64,000 nt of DNA, from the NCBI GenBank assembly GCA_913060815.1, contig CAJXSZ010000011.1, positions 1 through 64,000 of the forward strand. The letters run 5' to 3'. Under the pieces are notes generated by a model. It did no database searches. It saw nothing but the letters and a program-made list of their open reading frames with translations, and was not told the DNA's origin. The position numbers and the translations under genes were made by a program. Below are positions 1 through 8,684 of this stretch, one piece after another. Source of the DNA: an uncultured Sulfitobacter sp. Its GTDB lineage: Bacteria; Pseudomonadota; Alphaproteobacteria; Rhodobacterales; Rhodobacteraceae. The stretch's first letter is position 1, and every line of letters begins with the position of its first letter.

Positions 1-43
1 ACAGAGTAGATCGTCGGCAGCGTCAGATGTGTATAAGAGACAG
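1..43 (+). other. Illumina Nextera adapter plus i5 index (artefact)
   Basis: Positions 11-43 are exactly the 33-base Nextera read-1 transposase adapter, ending in the 19-base Tn5 mosaic end at 25-43. Positions 3-10 read AGAGTAGA, which is the standard Nextera i5 index 504, and positions 1-2 (AC) fit the end of the P5 adapter. This is library sequence retained at a contig end and not genomic DNA. Any translation of it (MCIRDR...) is spurious. Confidence 0.97.
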
Positions 44-160
44 GTACAAAAGACCCGTGTCCAGATGGGCAAAACCGAAATGCGCCGAAACGGCTTTCGA
101 GACAGTCCCCTTGCCAGCCGCCGCAGGACCGTCAATCGCGATGGTAAAGCCCTCAGACAT
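44..160 (-). CDS. cmk: Cytidylate kinase, N-terminal fragment
   Basis: The first 39 codons of (d)CMP kinase, which phosphorylates CMP/dCMP with ATP in pyrimidine nucleotide synthesis in the cytoplasm. The P-loop GPAAAGKGT is at residues 11-19, followed by [13 protein letters not shown], typical of the family just after the P-loop. The ATG (158-160) overlaps the aroA stop as ATGTCTGA, so the two genes are translationally coupled. The gene is broken by the contig end, where adapter sequence begins; the rest (about 170 residues) is missing. An aroA-cmk order is common in alphaproteobacteria. Confidence 0.9.
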
Positions 161-1502
161 CACGACGCACCTGCGCCCCAAGCGCCGCCATCAGCGGCTC
201 GAATATCGGAAAGGACGTGGCGATCGGACCGCCGTCATCGACCCGCACAGGCGCGTTGGCAGCCATGCCGAGGATCAGGAAAGACATCGCGATGCGGTGG
301 TCAAGCTGGCTGGCACACAGGCCGCCGCCAGCGACATTGCCGTGGCCTGCACCCGTCACAATCCACCAGTCCTCGCCCTCTTCAACGTCAATCCCGTTGG
401 CGCGCAGACCTTTTGCCATGGCGTCAATACGGTCGCTTTCCTTAACGCGCAGCTCGCGCACACCGCGCATGATGGTCTGCCCCTTGGCATGGGCCGCAAC
501 CACGCTCAGCACAGGGTATTCGTCGATCATACTGGCAGCACGCTCTGGCGGGACTTCGATCCCCTGCATATCAGGCGAGAACCGCGCCCGCAGATCGGCC
601 ACAGGCTCGCCGCCTTCGAAGCGCTCGTTCTCATAGGTGAGGTCGGCACCCATCTCGCGCAGGGTGGTAAACAGCCCCGCCCGCGTGGGGTTCAGGCCAA
701 TTCCGGGCACCAGCACGTCAGAACCGGGAACGATCAAAGCAGCGCAAACAGGAAAAGCAGCCGAGCTTGGATCACGCGGCACCTCGATATGCTGGGCGAT
801 CAGCTCGGGCCGCCCCGTCAGCGTGATCTCGCGGCCTTCATCGGTTTCACGCGTGGAGATTTCAGCACCAAACCCCTCCAGCATCCGCTCCGTATGATCG
901 CGGGTGGCCTCCTGCTCGATCACCACGGTCTGCCCCGGTGCATTCAACCCCGCCAGCAAGACCGCCGATTTCACCTGCGCCGAGGGCACAGGCACAGTGT
1001 AACGCACAGGCACAGGGCTACGTGCGCCCACCAAAGTCATAGGCAACCGCCCGCCCGTCCTTCCGACCGTCTGACACCCGAACAGAGCAAGCGGATCAGT
1101 CACCCGCGCCATGGGACGGCCATTCAGACTGGCATCCCCACTAAACGTTGCTGTGATCGGCTGGGTCGCCATGGCCCCCATGATCAGACGCACGCCAGTT
1201 CCTGAATTGCCACAATCAATGACGCCCTCGGGCTCGGCGAACCCGCCTACCCCCACACCGCGCACAGACCAATTGCCACCGCCAAGATCCGTCACCGTAG
1301 CACCAAAAGCCCGCATCGCTGCGGCAGTATCCAAAACATCCTGCCCCTCGAGCAGCCCTGTGATCGTCGTCTCGCCGACACACATCGCCCCAAGGATCAA
1401 TGCGCGGTGCGAGATGGACTTATCACCCGGCACATCAGCAATACCGCTCAGCGGTCCACAAGCTGTGGAAGTCATTGGAATGGGATCACCGTGGCCCGAC
1501 AT
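153..1502 (-). CDS. aroA: 3-phosphoshikimate 1-carboxyvinyltransferase (EPSP synthase)
   Basis: Transfers enolpyruvyl from PEP to shikimate-3-phosphate, the sixth step of the shikimate pathway, in the cytoplasm. 449 residues from the chosen start. It carries the four motifs that define class II EPSPS: GDKS near residue 26, SAQVK, RDHTE and NPTR. The position matching E. coli Gly96 is Gly (GNSGTG), whereas the glyphosate-insensitive CP4 enzyme has Ala there. The start at 1502 is preferred over the ATG at 1520 because AAAGGA lies 7 bases upstream of it and the protein then begins MSGHGDPIP, as in relatives. It overlaps cmk by 8 bases. Confidence 0.95.
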   Translation of the reverse strand: MSGHGDPIPMTSTACGPLSGIADVPGDKSISHRALILGAMCVGETTITGLLEGQDVLDTAAAMRAFGATVTDLGGGNWSVRGVGVGGFAEPEGVIDCGNSGTGVRLIMGAMATQPITATFSGDASLNGRPMARVTDPLALFGCQTVGRTGGRLPMTLVGARSPVPVRYTVPVPSAQVKSAVLLAGLNAPGQTVVIEQEATRDHTERMLEGFGAEISTRETDEGREITLTGRPELIAQHIEVPRDPSSAAFPVCAALIVPGSDVLVPGIGLNPTRAGLFTTLREMGADLTYENERFEGGEPVADLRARFSPDMQGIEVPPERAASMIDEYPVLSVVAAHAKGQTIMRGVRELRVKESDRIDAMAKGLRANGIDVEEGEDWWIVTGAGHGNVAGGGLCASQLDHRIAMSFLILGMAANAPVRVDDGGPIATSFPIFEPLMAALGAQVRRDV

Positions 1503-1568
1503 ACAACTATCCTTTATCAAGTCTTTAAACTTCTAGTCAGCACAGCCACAGACGTCCATGCCAGCCCG

Positions 1569-1620
1569 TTTCTTTTGGTCATAAATATCCCGGGGAGCGC
1601 GAGGGGTAGCACCCCTCGCT
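1569..1620 (-). repeat. Recurrent 3'-end palindromic element, copy A
   Basis: Ten bases downstream of the trmB stop. Read on the minus strand it has a perfect 9-bp hairpin (1599-1619, loop of 3), then CCCCGGGATATTTATGACC and AAAAGAAA. Copies at 15581-15647 and 20541-20606 share the CCCGGG-ATATTT-GACCAAAAGAAA part and the position just after a minus-strand stop codon. The hairpin sequence itself differs between copies. It is probably a REP-like element or transcript 3' end. Confidence 0.7.
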
Positions 1621-1629
1621 CCATCCGCC

Positions 1630-2346
1630 TCACACACGACGGAACGTGAGATAATGCGGCACCCGCCCCTCGCGAAGGGCTTTCTGTTCATACCGCGTCG
1701 AATACCAATCATCCCAAGGTTCCCGCCAATCCGCAGGAGCCTCTGCCAACCATTCAAAGCCGAAACGCGGCACCTGTTCCAGCGTCTGGCGCACGTAATC
1801 CTCGATATCGGTGGCCACGCGAAAAATCGCTCCGGGCTTGAGAACGCGGTGCAACGGCACGAGGTGTTCCTCGGTCACAAAGCGGCGGCGGTGGTGGCGT
1901 GTCTTGGGCCACGGATCAGGATACAGTAGGAAGGCCTTCGAGATACTCTCGTCTGGGAGCACTTCGAAAAGGTCACGCACATCGCCGGGGTGAACTTTGA
2001 CATTCTCGACGCCCGCGCGGCGGATTTTCCCCAGCAGCATGGCCACACCGTTAATGTAGGGCTCGGCACCGATGATGCCCGTATCGGGGTTCTGGGCGGC
2101 CTGATGCACCATATGCTCACCACCGCCAAAGCCGACCTCGAGCCAGACAGGTTTGCCCCCGAACATCGCTTGCGTATCAAGCGGCGTGCGCGCGGGGTTG
2201 CTGTCCCAATCCACAGCACCGGGCGACAGGGCTGCAAGGTCCGTATCGAGATACTCCTTCTGGGATTGCTTGAGATTATGGCCTTTGAGACGACCATAAA
2301 AATTGCGGCGCGGTTTTACGGGGGTTTTGGGATCAGGCGTTTTCAT
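1630..2346 (-). CDS. trmB: tRNA (guanosine(46)-N7)-methyltransferase
   Basis: SAM-dependent enzyme that makes m7G46 in the variable loop of tRNAs. 238 residues, the usual length. The SAM-binding motif LEVGFGGGEHMVHQA lies near residue 70, and the family signature DPWPKTRHHRRRF near residue 145 carries the substrate-binding Asp/Arg residues. It is followed by aroA in the same direction after about 130 bases that hold the palindromic element. No good ribosome binding site is visible before the ATG at 2346. In many alphaproteobacteria trmB sits directly after metK; here a receiver gene on the opposite strand lies between them. Confidence 0.95.
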   Translation of the reverse strand: MKTPDPKTPVKPRRNFYGRLKGHNLKQSQKEYLDTDLAALSPGAVDWDSNPARTPLDTQAMFGGKPVWLEVGFGGGEHMVHQAAQNPDTGIIGAEPYINGVAMLLGKIRRAGVENVKVHPGDVRDLFEVLPDESISKAFLLYPDPWPKTRHHRRRFVTEEHLVPLHRVLKPGAIFRVATDIEDYVRQTLEQVPRFGFEWLAEAPADWREPWDDWYSTRYEQKALREGRVPHYLTFRRV

Positions 2347-2453
2347 GCCCGCGATGTAGCGGGGATGCGTGCGCGCTGCAATGGTGGCGCTGGTTACCGC
2401 GCATTAAGCTCTGTGGAGGTAGGATCGTGTGAAACGGACGGTCAGGAGACTTC

Positions 2454-3290
2454 ATGAGCCAGCAAACCCGCATCACCGCCTCACCCGCACAACAAGCGGC
2501 CCGTGCACCGCAGTTTGCGAGTATTCTGATCCTTGATGATGACGAATTTGACCGCAAAAAGCTGCAGAAACTGTGTCGGGGGCTGGACTTCACAACCCAT
2601 GTGATCGTGGCCGCGTCCCTCGATGAACTACGCTCAAAGCTGTCGAAAGACCGTTTTGACCTGATTCTACTGGATTACCACTTGCCGGATGGGACAGGTC
2701 TTGAGGGGGTCGAGATCATTCGCGCCGATCCCGTCAATTGTCATGCAGCAACGGTCATGATCACAGGCACGGATCAGGCTGACATCGCCATTTCGGCGCT
2801 CAAGCTGGGATTTAGTGATTATCTGACAAAGGAAGAGCTGTCGGCGCAGACGTTGGAACGTGCGGCGATCACAGCGCTGCAAAAGTCGCAACTGGCGCGC
2901 GGCATGGCAGCACAGGCAGCGCCCCCCGTGCCGATGAACGGTTCCGTCCAATCCTTTTCGCGCGCCTGCGCGCAAGACATAAAGCCCATCGTGAGCCGCA
3001 TCATGCGTCAGATGCGCGGCCTGCGCGAAGTGGAACAGATTAATTCAGAGGATGCCACGAGACGGGTCGAACTGGTAGAGGGTTCACTGCGCAGCTTGTG
3101 GGCCTTTCTCGATGATCTGGATCACCTTGGCGCGGACCAGCCCGCGCAGGGTCCGACGGTCAGTAGGACACGCAGTGCCCTCCTTCCCGCTTCGGTAACA
3201 GTGAATGCGCGCGTGCCCACCCATCGGCCAAAAAAGCTGACACCGGAAACCAGCAGGCCTCCGTCGCTATTCCGACGAAGGCCTGATTGA
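2454..3290 (+). CDS. Receiver-domain protein with a degenerate DHp-like tail
   Basis: 278 residues. Residues 22-145 form a CheY-like receiver: acidic DDD in LILDDDEFD, phosphoacceptor Asp in LILLDYHLPDG, Thr in VMITGTD and Lys in DYLTKEE, so phosphorylation should be possible. Residues about 165-225 (FSRACAQDIKPIVSRIMRQM... WAFLDDLDHLG) resemble a histidine-kinase dimerisation helix pair, but the phosphoacceptor His of the usual SHDLR/TP motif is Gln. The C-terminal 50 residues are basic and low in complexity. No DNA-binding domain is seen. A good AGGAG precedes the ATG. It is divergent from trmB and convergent with metK; no partner kinase is nearby. Its role is unknown. Confidence 0.85.
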   Translation: MSQQTRITASPAQQAARAPQFASILILDDDEFDRKKLQKLCRGLDFTTHVIVAASLDELRSKLSKDRFDLILLDYHLPDGTGLEGVEIIRADPVNCHAATVMITGTDQADIAISALKLGFSDYLTKEELSAQTLERAAITALQKSQLARGMAAQAAPPVPMNGSVQSFSRACAQDIKPIVSRIMRQMRGLREVEQINSEDATRRVELVEGSLRSLWAFLDDLDHLGADQPAQGPTVSRTRSALLPASVTVNARVPTHRPKKLTPETSRPPSLFRRRPD

Positions 3291-3303
3291 AGACTGTGCA
3301 GTC

Positions 3304-4485
3304 TTAGACCGCTGCTTTGAGGGCTGCGGCCAGATCGGTCCGCTCCCAGCTAAAGCCGCCATCGGCTTCGGGCGCGCGGCCAAAGTGGCCATAGGCCGCA
3401 GTGCGCTGGTAGATCGGCTTGTTCAGCTCAAGATGGCTTCGGATGCCGCGGGGGGTGAGGTCCATCACTTCGGCAATGGCACGCTCGATGGCTTCGGCGT
3501 CCACTTCACCCGTGCCAAACGTGTCACAATAAATCGACAGCGGCTTGCTCACCCCGATGGCATAGCTAAGCTGGATAGTACATTTGCTGGCCATGCCTGC
3601 GGCCACAACGTTCTTTGCGAGATAGCGTGCTGCATAGGCGGCGGAGCGGTCAACTTTTGTCGGATCTTTGCCCGAGAACGCGCCGCCCCCGTGGGGTGCT
3701 GCCCCACCGTAGGTATCAACGATGATCTTGCGTCCTGTCAGACCCGCATCGCCATCAGGGCCACCGATGACAAATGTGCCTGTCGGATTTACCCACCATT
3801 CGGTGTCGGCTGAAATCCAGCCTTCTGGCAGCACTTCGCGGATATATGGCTCGACGATGTCGCGGATGTCGGCGCTGGTCTGCGTCTCATCTGCGTGCTG
3901 GGTGCTGAGCACGATGGAGGACACACCGACAGGCTTACCATCTTCATAACGCACCGAGAGCTGGGATTTGGCGTCGGGGCGCAGCGTAGGCTCGGTCCCG
4001 TCTTTGCGCACCTCGGCCAGACGGCGCAGGATCGCGTGGGCGTAGTGGACTGGCGCGGGCATAAGCTCGGCTGTCTCATCGGTGGCATAGCCGAACATGA
4101 TGCCCTGATCGCCAGCACCTTCTTCCTTGTCGGTGGCGGAATCGACACCCTGCGCGATATGCGCGGATTGCTCGTGCAGCAGGTTGGTCACTTCCACAGT
4201 CTCGTGGTGGAACTTCTCCTGCTCATAGCCGATGTCCTTGATACAAGCCCGCGCGATGCTGTCGATCTGGTCCATATATTCATGCAGCTTGTTCTGGTCA
4301 GACAGGCCGACCTCACCGCCGATGACGACGCGGTTGGTGGTGGCGAAAGTCTCTGCCGCAACCCGCGCCTCGGGTTCTTGCGCGATAAGGGCGTCGAGGA
4401 CGGCATCGCTGATACGGTCACAGACTTTATCGGGGTGACCCTCTGAGACGGACTCTGAGGTGAAAACATAGGATTTGCGGGACAT
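3304..4485 (-). CDS. metK: S-adenosylmethionine synthetase
   Basis: Makes SAM from methionine and ATP. 393 residues with the start at 4485 ([20 protein letters not shown]), which contains the conserved substrate-binding GHPDK. Other signatures are [12 protein letters not shown] and the P-loop-like [16 protein letters not shown]. The open frame runs upstream to 4575 but that stretch is the riboswitch, so the 30-residue extension is not real. The ribosome binding site GGAG at 4492-4495 is part of the riboswitch pseudoknot, so translation should fall when SAM or SAH is high. It follows lnt on the same strand and is convergent with the receiver gene. Confidence 0.97.
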   Translation of the reverse strand: MSRKSYVFTSESVSEGHPDKVCDRISDAVLDALIAQEPEARVAAETFATTNRVVIGGEVGLSDQNKLHEYMDQIDSIARACIKDIGYEQEKFHHETVEVTNLLHEQSAHIAQGVDSATDKEEGAGDQGIMFGYATDETAELMPAPVHYAHAILRRLAEVRKDGTEPTLRPDAKSQLSVRYEDGKPVGVSSIVLSTQHADETQTSADIRDIVEPYIREVLPEGWISADTEWWVNPTGTFVIGGPDGDAGLTGRKIIVDTYGGAAPHGGGAFSGKDPTKVDRSAAYAARYLAKNVVAAGMASKCTIQLSYAIGVSKPLSIYCDTFGTGEVDAEAIERAIAEVMDLTPRGIRSHLELNKPIYQRTAAYGHFGRAPEADGGFSWERTDLAAALKAAV

Positions 4486-4490
4486 GAACG

Positions 4491-4536
4491 TGCTCCAATA
4501 TGAAAAAAGCGCCACGTCAGGAAGCCGTTGTGGCGC
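4491..4536 (-). promoter_or_regulatory. SAM/SAH riboswitch (metK leader)
   Basis: On the minus strand the leader reads a 7-bp stem GCGCCAC/GTGGCGC (4530-4536 with 4509-4515), a 14-base loop AACGGCTTCCTGAC, a T-rich linker, then GGAGCA 5 bases before the metK ATG. The loop GCUUCC can pair with GGAGC, giving an H-type pseudoknot that hides the ribosome binding site. This architecture, and the ACAACGGCUUCCUGACGU core, match the SAM/SAH riboswitch class known upstream of metK in Rhodobacterales. Regulation would be translational. Confidence 0.92.
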
Positions 4537-4578
4537 GCTGGGGTTCCAAGTACGCGGCGGGGTGCGCTGGGTCAATGA

Positions 4579-6066
4579 CTATTCAGGTGGCGTGCGACCG
4601 ATGGTCTTTATGCGCAACACCGCAGCACCCAGCAGGAACACGATCAGCAACGCCACGGGCAGATCCCCCGTGCGGCTATAGAGCGTGGGCCCGAGAGGCT
4701 CGGGAAGGGCCGCATCCACAAATCCCGCCTGCCCTAACCCGAGGCTGGCAGTGATGCGACCGTGCGGATCGATCATCGCCGAGATGCCTGTATTGGCGGC
4801 CCGCGCCACGGGCAAGCCTTGCTCGATCGCACGCATGCGAGCCTGTGCGAGATGCTGTTGCGGGCCTGCGTGCTGCCCGAACCATGCATCATTGGTTGCG
4901 TGGATGATGAAATCGGGGCGCTGGGGGGCGGCACCCGCATCATGGGCGAACACCGCCTCATAACAGATGAGCGGCAGCGCAAGGCCCAGCGCACCAAGGT
5001 CCATGAGGGACGCCCCCTCCCCCGCGCTAAACCCCGCGCCGTGCTGCGGGGCCATGCCGTAAATGCCAAAAAGCGCAAAAAAGTTGCCAAGCGGCACATA
5101 TTCACCGAAAGGCACAAGGTGATGTTTGTCATAGGTTTGAATCACCTCGCCTTGGGGACCAAGGGCTATGAGGCTGTTATAGTGGCGGCTGTCTTCGGTG
5201 CGCTGCACGCCGAGCACGACAGGTCTGCCTTGCGCTGCGGCGCTGATTTCTTGCAGGATCGGTTCAGCGTATATCAAGTTCCACGGGATTGCCGTCTCGG
5301 GCCAGATCACGGCGTCGGGCGCGCCCAGCGCCGCATCAGGCGGGGCGGCAGTGAAGGTAAGCTGGCGACTATAGAACACCTGCATCTTTTCAGGGTCCCA
5401 TTTCTCGGCTTGCGGCGCATTGGGTTGCACAAGGCGCAGGGTGTTTTGGGACAAAGAAACGTCAGGCGAAATAGGCGGGATGACCAATAGGGTCAGCACT
5501 GCAACCAAAACAGCGGTCTGCACCGCGTAGCCACGTTTGGCCATAAGCACAAAGGCGTAGGCCACGGCCAGCAACACCAGATTGACGCCGTGCGGCCCGA
5601 TCCATGCCAGTGCCTGCCCCGCGAGAGTGTCCACCGTGGCTTGTGCGGGCGATGCCCATGGGAAGCCCGTGAAGATATAGGCGCGCAGAAGCTCGACCCC
5701 CGCCCAGCAGGGCACCAGCACCCAAAGCTGCGCCGACAAACGCCGCGCGGCCCAGAAGGCAATACTCCAGAACAACGCGCCACCAGCAGCCATCAGGACG
5801 ACAGCGAAAGGCGCCATCCAGCCATGGCGCGCCGCATCTACAAGGAAAGGCGAGACGATCCAGTGCAGAGTGATCGCGAAATAGGCAAACCCCACGGCAA
5901 AGCCTGTGAGGGCGGCCGCGCGCGGGGTGTCGGCCTTGGCCGCCTGATAGAACGCGATTGTCAGCCCCACACCCATGAGGATGGGATAGTCAAACGGGGC
6001 TTGGCCCAATGCTGCGACGGCCCCTGCGAGCAACGGCGGCAGAAACGGCAGCAGCCGCTGTGTCAT
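4579..6066 (-). CDS. lnt: Apolipoprotein N-acyltransferase
   Basis: Inner-membrane enzyme that adds the third acyl chain to the N-terminal Cys of lipoproteins. 495 residues: about six hydrophobic segments in residues 1-200, then a periplasmic nitrilase domain. The catalytic triad is visible as Glu in WPETAIPW, Lys in YDKHHLVPFGEY and Cys in LICYEAVF, and a last membrane segment lies near the C-terminus (LPVALLIVFLLGAAVL). Its ATG overlaps the corC stop by 4 bases (ATGA). It is the last gene of phoH-ybeY-corC-lnt and is followed by the metK riboswitch. Confidence 0.96.
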   Translation of the reverse strand: MTQRLLPFLPPLLAGAVAALGQAPFDYPILMGVGLTIAFYQAAKADTPRAAALTGFAVGFAYFAITLHWIVSPFLVDAARHGWMAPFAVVLMAAGGALFWSIAFWAARRLSAQLWVLVPCWAGVELLRAYIFTGFPWASPAQATVDTLAGQALAWIGPHGVNLVLLAVAYAFVLMAKRGYAVQTAVLVAVLTLLVIPPISPDVSLSQNTLRLVQPNAPQAEKWDPEKMQVFYSRQLTFTAAPPDAALGAPDAVIWPETAIPWNLIYAEPILQEISAAAQGRPVVLGVQRTEDSRHYNSLIALGPQGEVIQTYDKHHLVPFGEYVPLGNFFALFGIYGMAPQHGAGFSAGEGASLMDLGALGLALPLICYEAVFAHDAGAAPQRPDFIIHATNDAWFGQHAGPQQHLAQARMRAIEQGLPVARAANTGISAMIDPHGRITASLGLGQAGFVDAALPEPLGPTLYSRTGDLPVALLIVFLLGAAVLRIKTIGRTPPE

Positions 6067-6974
6067 GGGGCAGGAGAGCCATTCATCCAGACGCGCAGCC
6101 GTTTGAGGCGGCGCGGATCGGCGTCCATCACTTCGAATTCGGGACCATCGGGATGCACGACCATCTCGCCGCGCGCAGGCACACGGCCCGCAAGCATCAC
6201 AACAAGACCGCCCAATGTGTCGATCTCTTCCTCGTCCACATCGTCATGCTCTGTCAGCGATTGTCCGAGCACGCCCTCGAATTCCACCAGCGGTGTTTTG
6301 GCCAGTGCAAGATACTGCCCCGGCTTTTCCTCGGACCAATAGACAACGTCTTCGTCCACGTCATGCTCATCCTCGATCTGGCCGATCACCTGCTCGATAA
6401 GGTCTTCGATCGTCACCAAACCGTCTACGCCGCCGTATTCGTCGATCACCAATGCCATATGCCGCCGCTCTGCCTGCATCTTCGTGAGCAGAACACCGAT
6501 GGTCATCGAAGGCGGCACATAAACCAGCGGGCGCACCATCTCGGCCAGATCAAAGCTCTTCGGCTTCCCGTTAAAGCCGAATTGAAGTGCAAGGTCCTTG
6601 AGGTGAGCCATGCCCACAGGTGTGTCCAGCGTGCCATCATAGACAGGCAGACGCGTCAGGCCGCTTTCCTTGAAAATGCTCACCAGTTCTTCCATCGTGG
6701 AAGTCACAGGAACAGCGGTGATATCCGCCTTCGGGACCATCACATCATCTACCCGCATGCGGCGCAGATTCCCCATACCCGTCGTGGCACGCTCGGGGCC
6801 AGCGGGGCGCACCTCATCGGGTTCGGGCATGTCCGACGGGCTCAGCGCGCCAATAACGCGGCTGAAAAATCCGCTTTTTGCACCATCGTTTGCGCCGTCG
6901 GCGTTCTGGTCATCGGGGAGGGGTTGATCCTGCGCGCTCTGCGCAGCCGTAGAGTGTCCGTCGGTGTCGCCCAT
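6063..6974 (-). CDS. corC: CorC/HlyC-family CBS-domain protein
   Basis: 303 residues. After an acidic, low-complexity N-terminus there are two CBS domains (about 75-195, with VDDVMVPKADITAV and the DEYGGVDGLVTIEDLIEQVIG signature) and a C-terminal CorC/HlyC transporter-associated domain (about 215-295). There is no DUF21 membrane domain, so this is the soluble form. The family is associated with magnesium/cobalt handling, but the exact role is unsettled. The stop overlaps lnt. AGGA stands just before the ATG. The position between ybeY and lnt is conserved widely. Confidence 0.92.
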   Translation of the reverse strand: MGDTDGHSTAAQSAQDQPLPDDQNADGANDGAKSGFFSRVIGALSPSDMPEPDEVRPAGPERATTGMGNLRRMRVDDVMVPKADITAVPVTSTMEELVSIFKESGLTRLPVYDGTLDTPVGMAHLKDLALQFGFNGKPKSFDLAEMVRPLVYVPPSMTIGVLLTKMQAERRHMALVIDEYGGVDGLVTIEDLIEQVIGQIEDEHDVDEDVVYWSEEKPGQYLALAKTPLVEFEGVLGQSLTEHDDVDEEEIDTLGGLVVMLAGRVPARGEMVVHPDGPEFEVMDADPRRLKRLRVWMNGSPAP

Positions 6975-7019
6975 TGGGTCCTGTCTTTGGAAGCGGGCCT
7001 TTTAAGGGGCGCCTGTGGT

Positions 7020-7529
7020 CTATTGGTCGCTATTATATGGGTCATCTATGCCCAAATTGCCAAGAATTTCGACCTCGAGACGCTCCATAAGCGCAGCATC
7101 GCTGTCTGTGATGTGATCATACCCCAATAAATGCAGGGTTCCGTGCACGATGAGGTGGGTGAGATGCGCTTCGAACTGCGTGCCTGATTCGGCGGATTCG
7201 CGCGCGCAGGTGTCAAAGCTGAGGGCGATATCGCCCAGCTCGAACATGTCGTCAAAGCCGCGCTGGGGCGGTGGCGGGGCGTGGCCCTCGGCGACGGGGG
7301 CCAACGGTTGGGCGGGCCAGCTCAGGACATTTGTGGGTGTGGGCTTGTCCCTGAATTCGGCATTGAGTGTGGCGATGCGCGCATCGTCACAGGCCAGCAA
7401 GGCAATCTCGCAGTCGTCGGGATCAAGCTGCATGTGGCGCAGGGTCGCCACAATAGCGCGCTGCGCAAGCGGCGTGAGCACGTCTTCGTCCCACGCGCCC
7501 GCCTCAATGAGGATATCCAGCGTGTTCAC
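7020..7529 (-). CDS. ybeY: Endoribonuclease YbeY (rRNA maturation)
   Basis: Single-strand-specific metallo-endoribonuclease involved in 16S rRNA 3' maturation and ribosome quality control. 169 residues. The zinc site is the H-x3-H-x5-H motif in HGTLHLLGYDH near residue 135. The start codon is GTG (7527-7529), overlapping the phoH stop as GTGA, which indicates translational coupling. The family N-terminus is ordinary. The 45 bases between its stop and corC are non-coding. Confidence 0.95.
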   Translation of the reverse strand: MNTLDILIEAGAWDEDVLTPLAQRAIVATLRHMQLDPDDCEIALLACDDARIATLNAEFRDKPTPTNVLSWPAQPLAPVAEGHAPPPPQRGFDDMFELGDIALSFDTCARESAESGTQFEAHLTHLIVHGTLHLLGYDHITDSDAALMERLEVEILGNLGIDDPYNSDQ

Positions 7530-8551
7530 CTGTCGCGGTTGAGCGCGCGCTCGGCCTCGGCCTCGTAGGCCTCGATGATTGCAGCGACCAGCGGGTGGCG
7601 CACCACGTCTTTGGAGGTGAAGTAGTTGAACCCGATCTTGGGAATATGTTTCAACATGCGCTCTGCATCCGCCAGCCCAGAGGCCTGCCCGCGTGGCAAA
7701 TCGATCTGGGTACGGTCGCCCGTGATCACCATCCGCGAGCCTTCGCCAAGGCGAGTCAGAAACATCTTCATCTGCATGGTGGTCGCATTCTGTGCCTCAT
7801 CCAAAACAACGAATGCATTGCTCAGCGTGCGGCCCCGCATAAAGGCCAGCGGCGCAATCTCGATCGTTTTCTCTTCGCGCAGCTTGGCCAGTTGCTTACC
7901 CGGCAGGAAGTCATTGAGCGCGTCATAGAGCGGCTGCATGTAGGGGTCGATCTTCTCGTCTTGCGTTCCGGGCAGGAAGCCAAGACGCTCACCCGCCTCT
8001 ACAGCGGGGCGGCTGAGAATGATCTTGTCGACCTTGCCCGACAGGAACATCGACACACCCACAGCCACGGCGAGATAGGTCTTGCCCGTGCCCGCAGGCC
8101 CGATGCCAAAGGCCAGTTCGTTCTGGAATAGCGAATGCACGTAGGCTTTTTGTGCCTTGGTGCGCGGCTCAACGCGTTTTTTGCGGGTCTGGATTTCAAT
8201 CGCTTGCCCCACGGGCATTTCGATCTGGTCGCCTGCACGCACGCCTGTGCCCTCGTCAGAATTACCCATCCGCAGGATCATGTCGACATCGGCAGGCTCC
8301 ACACTCCGGCCACCCTCAAGACGCGCATAAAGCGAATGCAGCACTTGCGCCGCACGTTCGGTCGCTTGTGCCTCCCCCAGCAGGGTGAGGAAATTGCCGC
8401 GCCGCACGATCTGGACCTCCAGCGCCTTTTCAATGGCCGCAAGATGCTGGTCGTAAGGGCCGCACAGGTCAATGAGCAGGCGGTTGTCGGGAAAATCAAG
8501 CACTGGACCGGGGGGGCCCGCTTCAGGCGTCAGCGTATCGGAGGGAGGCAA
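7526..8551 (-). CDS. phoH: PhoH family ATPase
   Basis: Predicted RNA-linked ATPase of the PhoH/YbeZ family. 341 residues. An N-terminal KH-like region is followed by the ATPase domain with Walker A GPAGTGKTYLA near residue 153 and Walker B VVLDEAQN, then RLGEGSRMVITGD. YbeZ is known to work with YbeY, and here the genes overlap. The start is a TTG at 8549-8551 with AAAGGA 8 bases upstream; no ATG lies near, so I accept the TTG. Phosphate regulation should not be assumed from the name. Confidence 0.94.
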   Translation of the reverse strand: MPPSDTLTPEAGPPGPVLDFPDNRLLIDLCGPYDQHLAAIEKALEVQIVRRGNFLTLLGEAQATERAAQVLHSLYARLEGGRSVEPADVDMILRMGNSDEGTGVRAGDQIEMPVGQAIEIQTRKKRVEPRTKAQKAYVHSLFQNELAFGIGPAGTGKTYLAVAVGVSMFLSGKVDKIILSRPAVEAGERLGFLPGTQDEKIDPYMQPLYDALNDFLPGKQLAKLREEKTIEIAPLAFMRGRTLSNAFVVLDEAQNATTMQMKMFLTRLGEGSRMVITGDRTQIDLPRGQASGLADAERMLKHIPKIGFNYFTSKDVVRHPLVAAIIEAYEAEAERALNRDR

Positions 8552-8625
8552 AGGCGGTGTCCTTTCGGGGCGTTAGACCATGTAAGATAGGGTGCGACAG
8601 CTACATCTGCCAGTGGGCAAGACAC

Positions 8626-8657
8626 AAAAAGGGCCGCAGTGCGAAACACTCCGGCCC
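8626..8657 (-). terminator. Rho-independent terminator after the lipoprotein gene
   Basis: On the minus strand: GGGCCGGAGTG, loop TTTCG, CACTGCGGCCC, then TTTTTGTGTC. The stem has one internal mismatch and is followed by a U-tract. It lies 28 bases downstream of the stop of the small lipoprotein and before phoH, so it separates the OmpA/lipoprotein pair from the phoH operon. Confidence 0.85.
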
Positions 8658-8684
8658 GTTCTTATTTCGCTCGGCTTCGTCAAA

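Noticed and set aside
27-1205. Long plus-strand frame beginning in the adapter
   Set aside because: Starts inside Nextera sequence and is antisense to cmk/aroA; it is a high-GC shadow.
4486-4575. N-terminal extension of metK
   Set aside because: The region forms the SAM/SAH riboswitch; the protein start at 4485 gives the family N-terminus.
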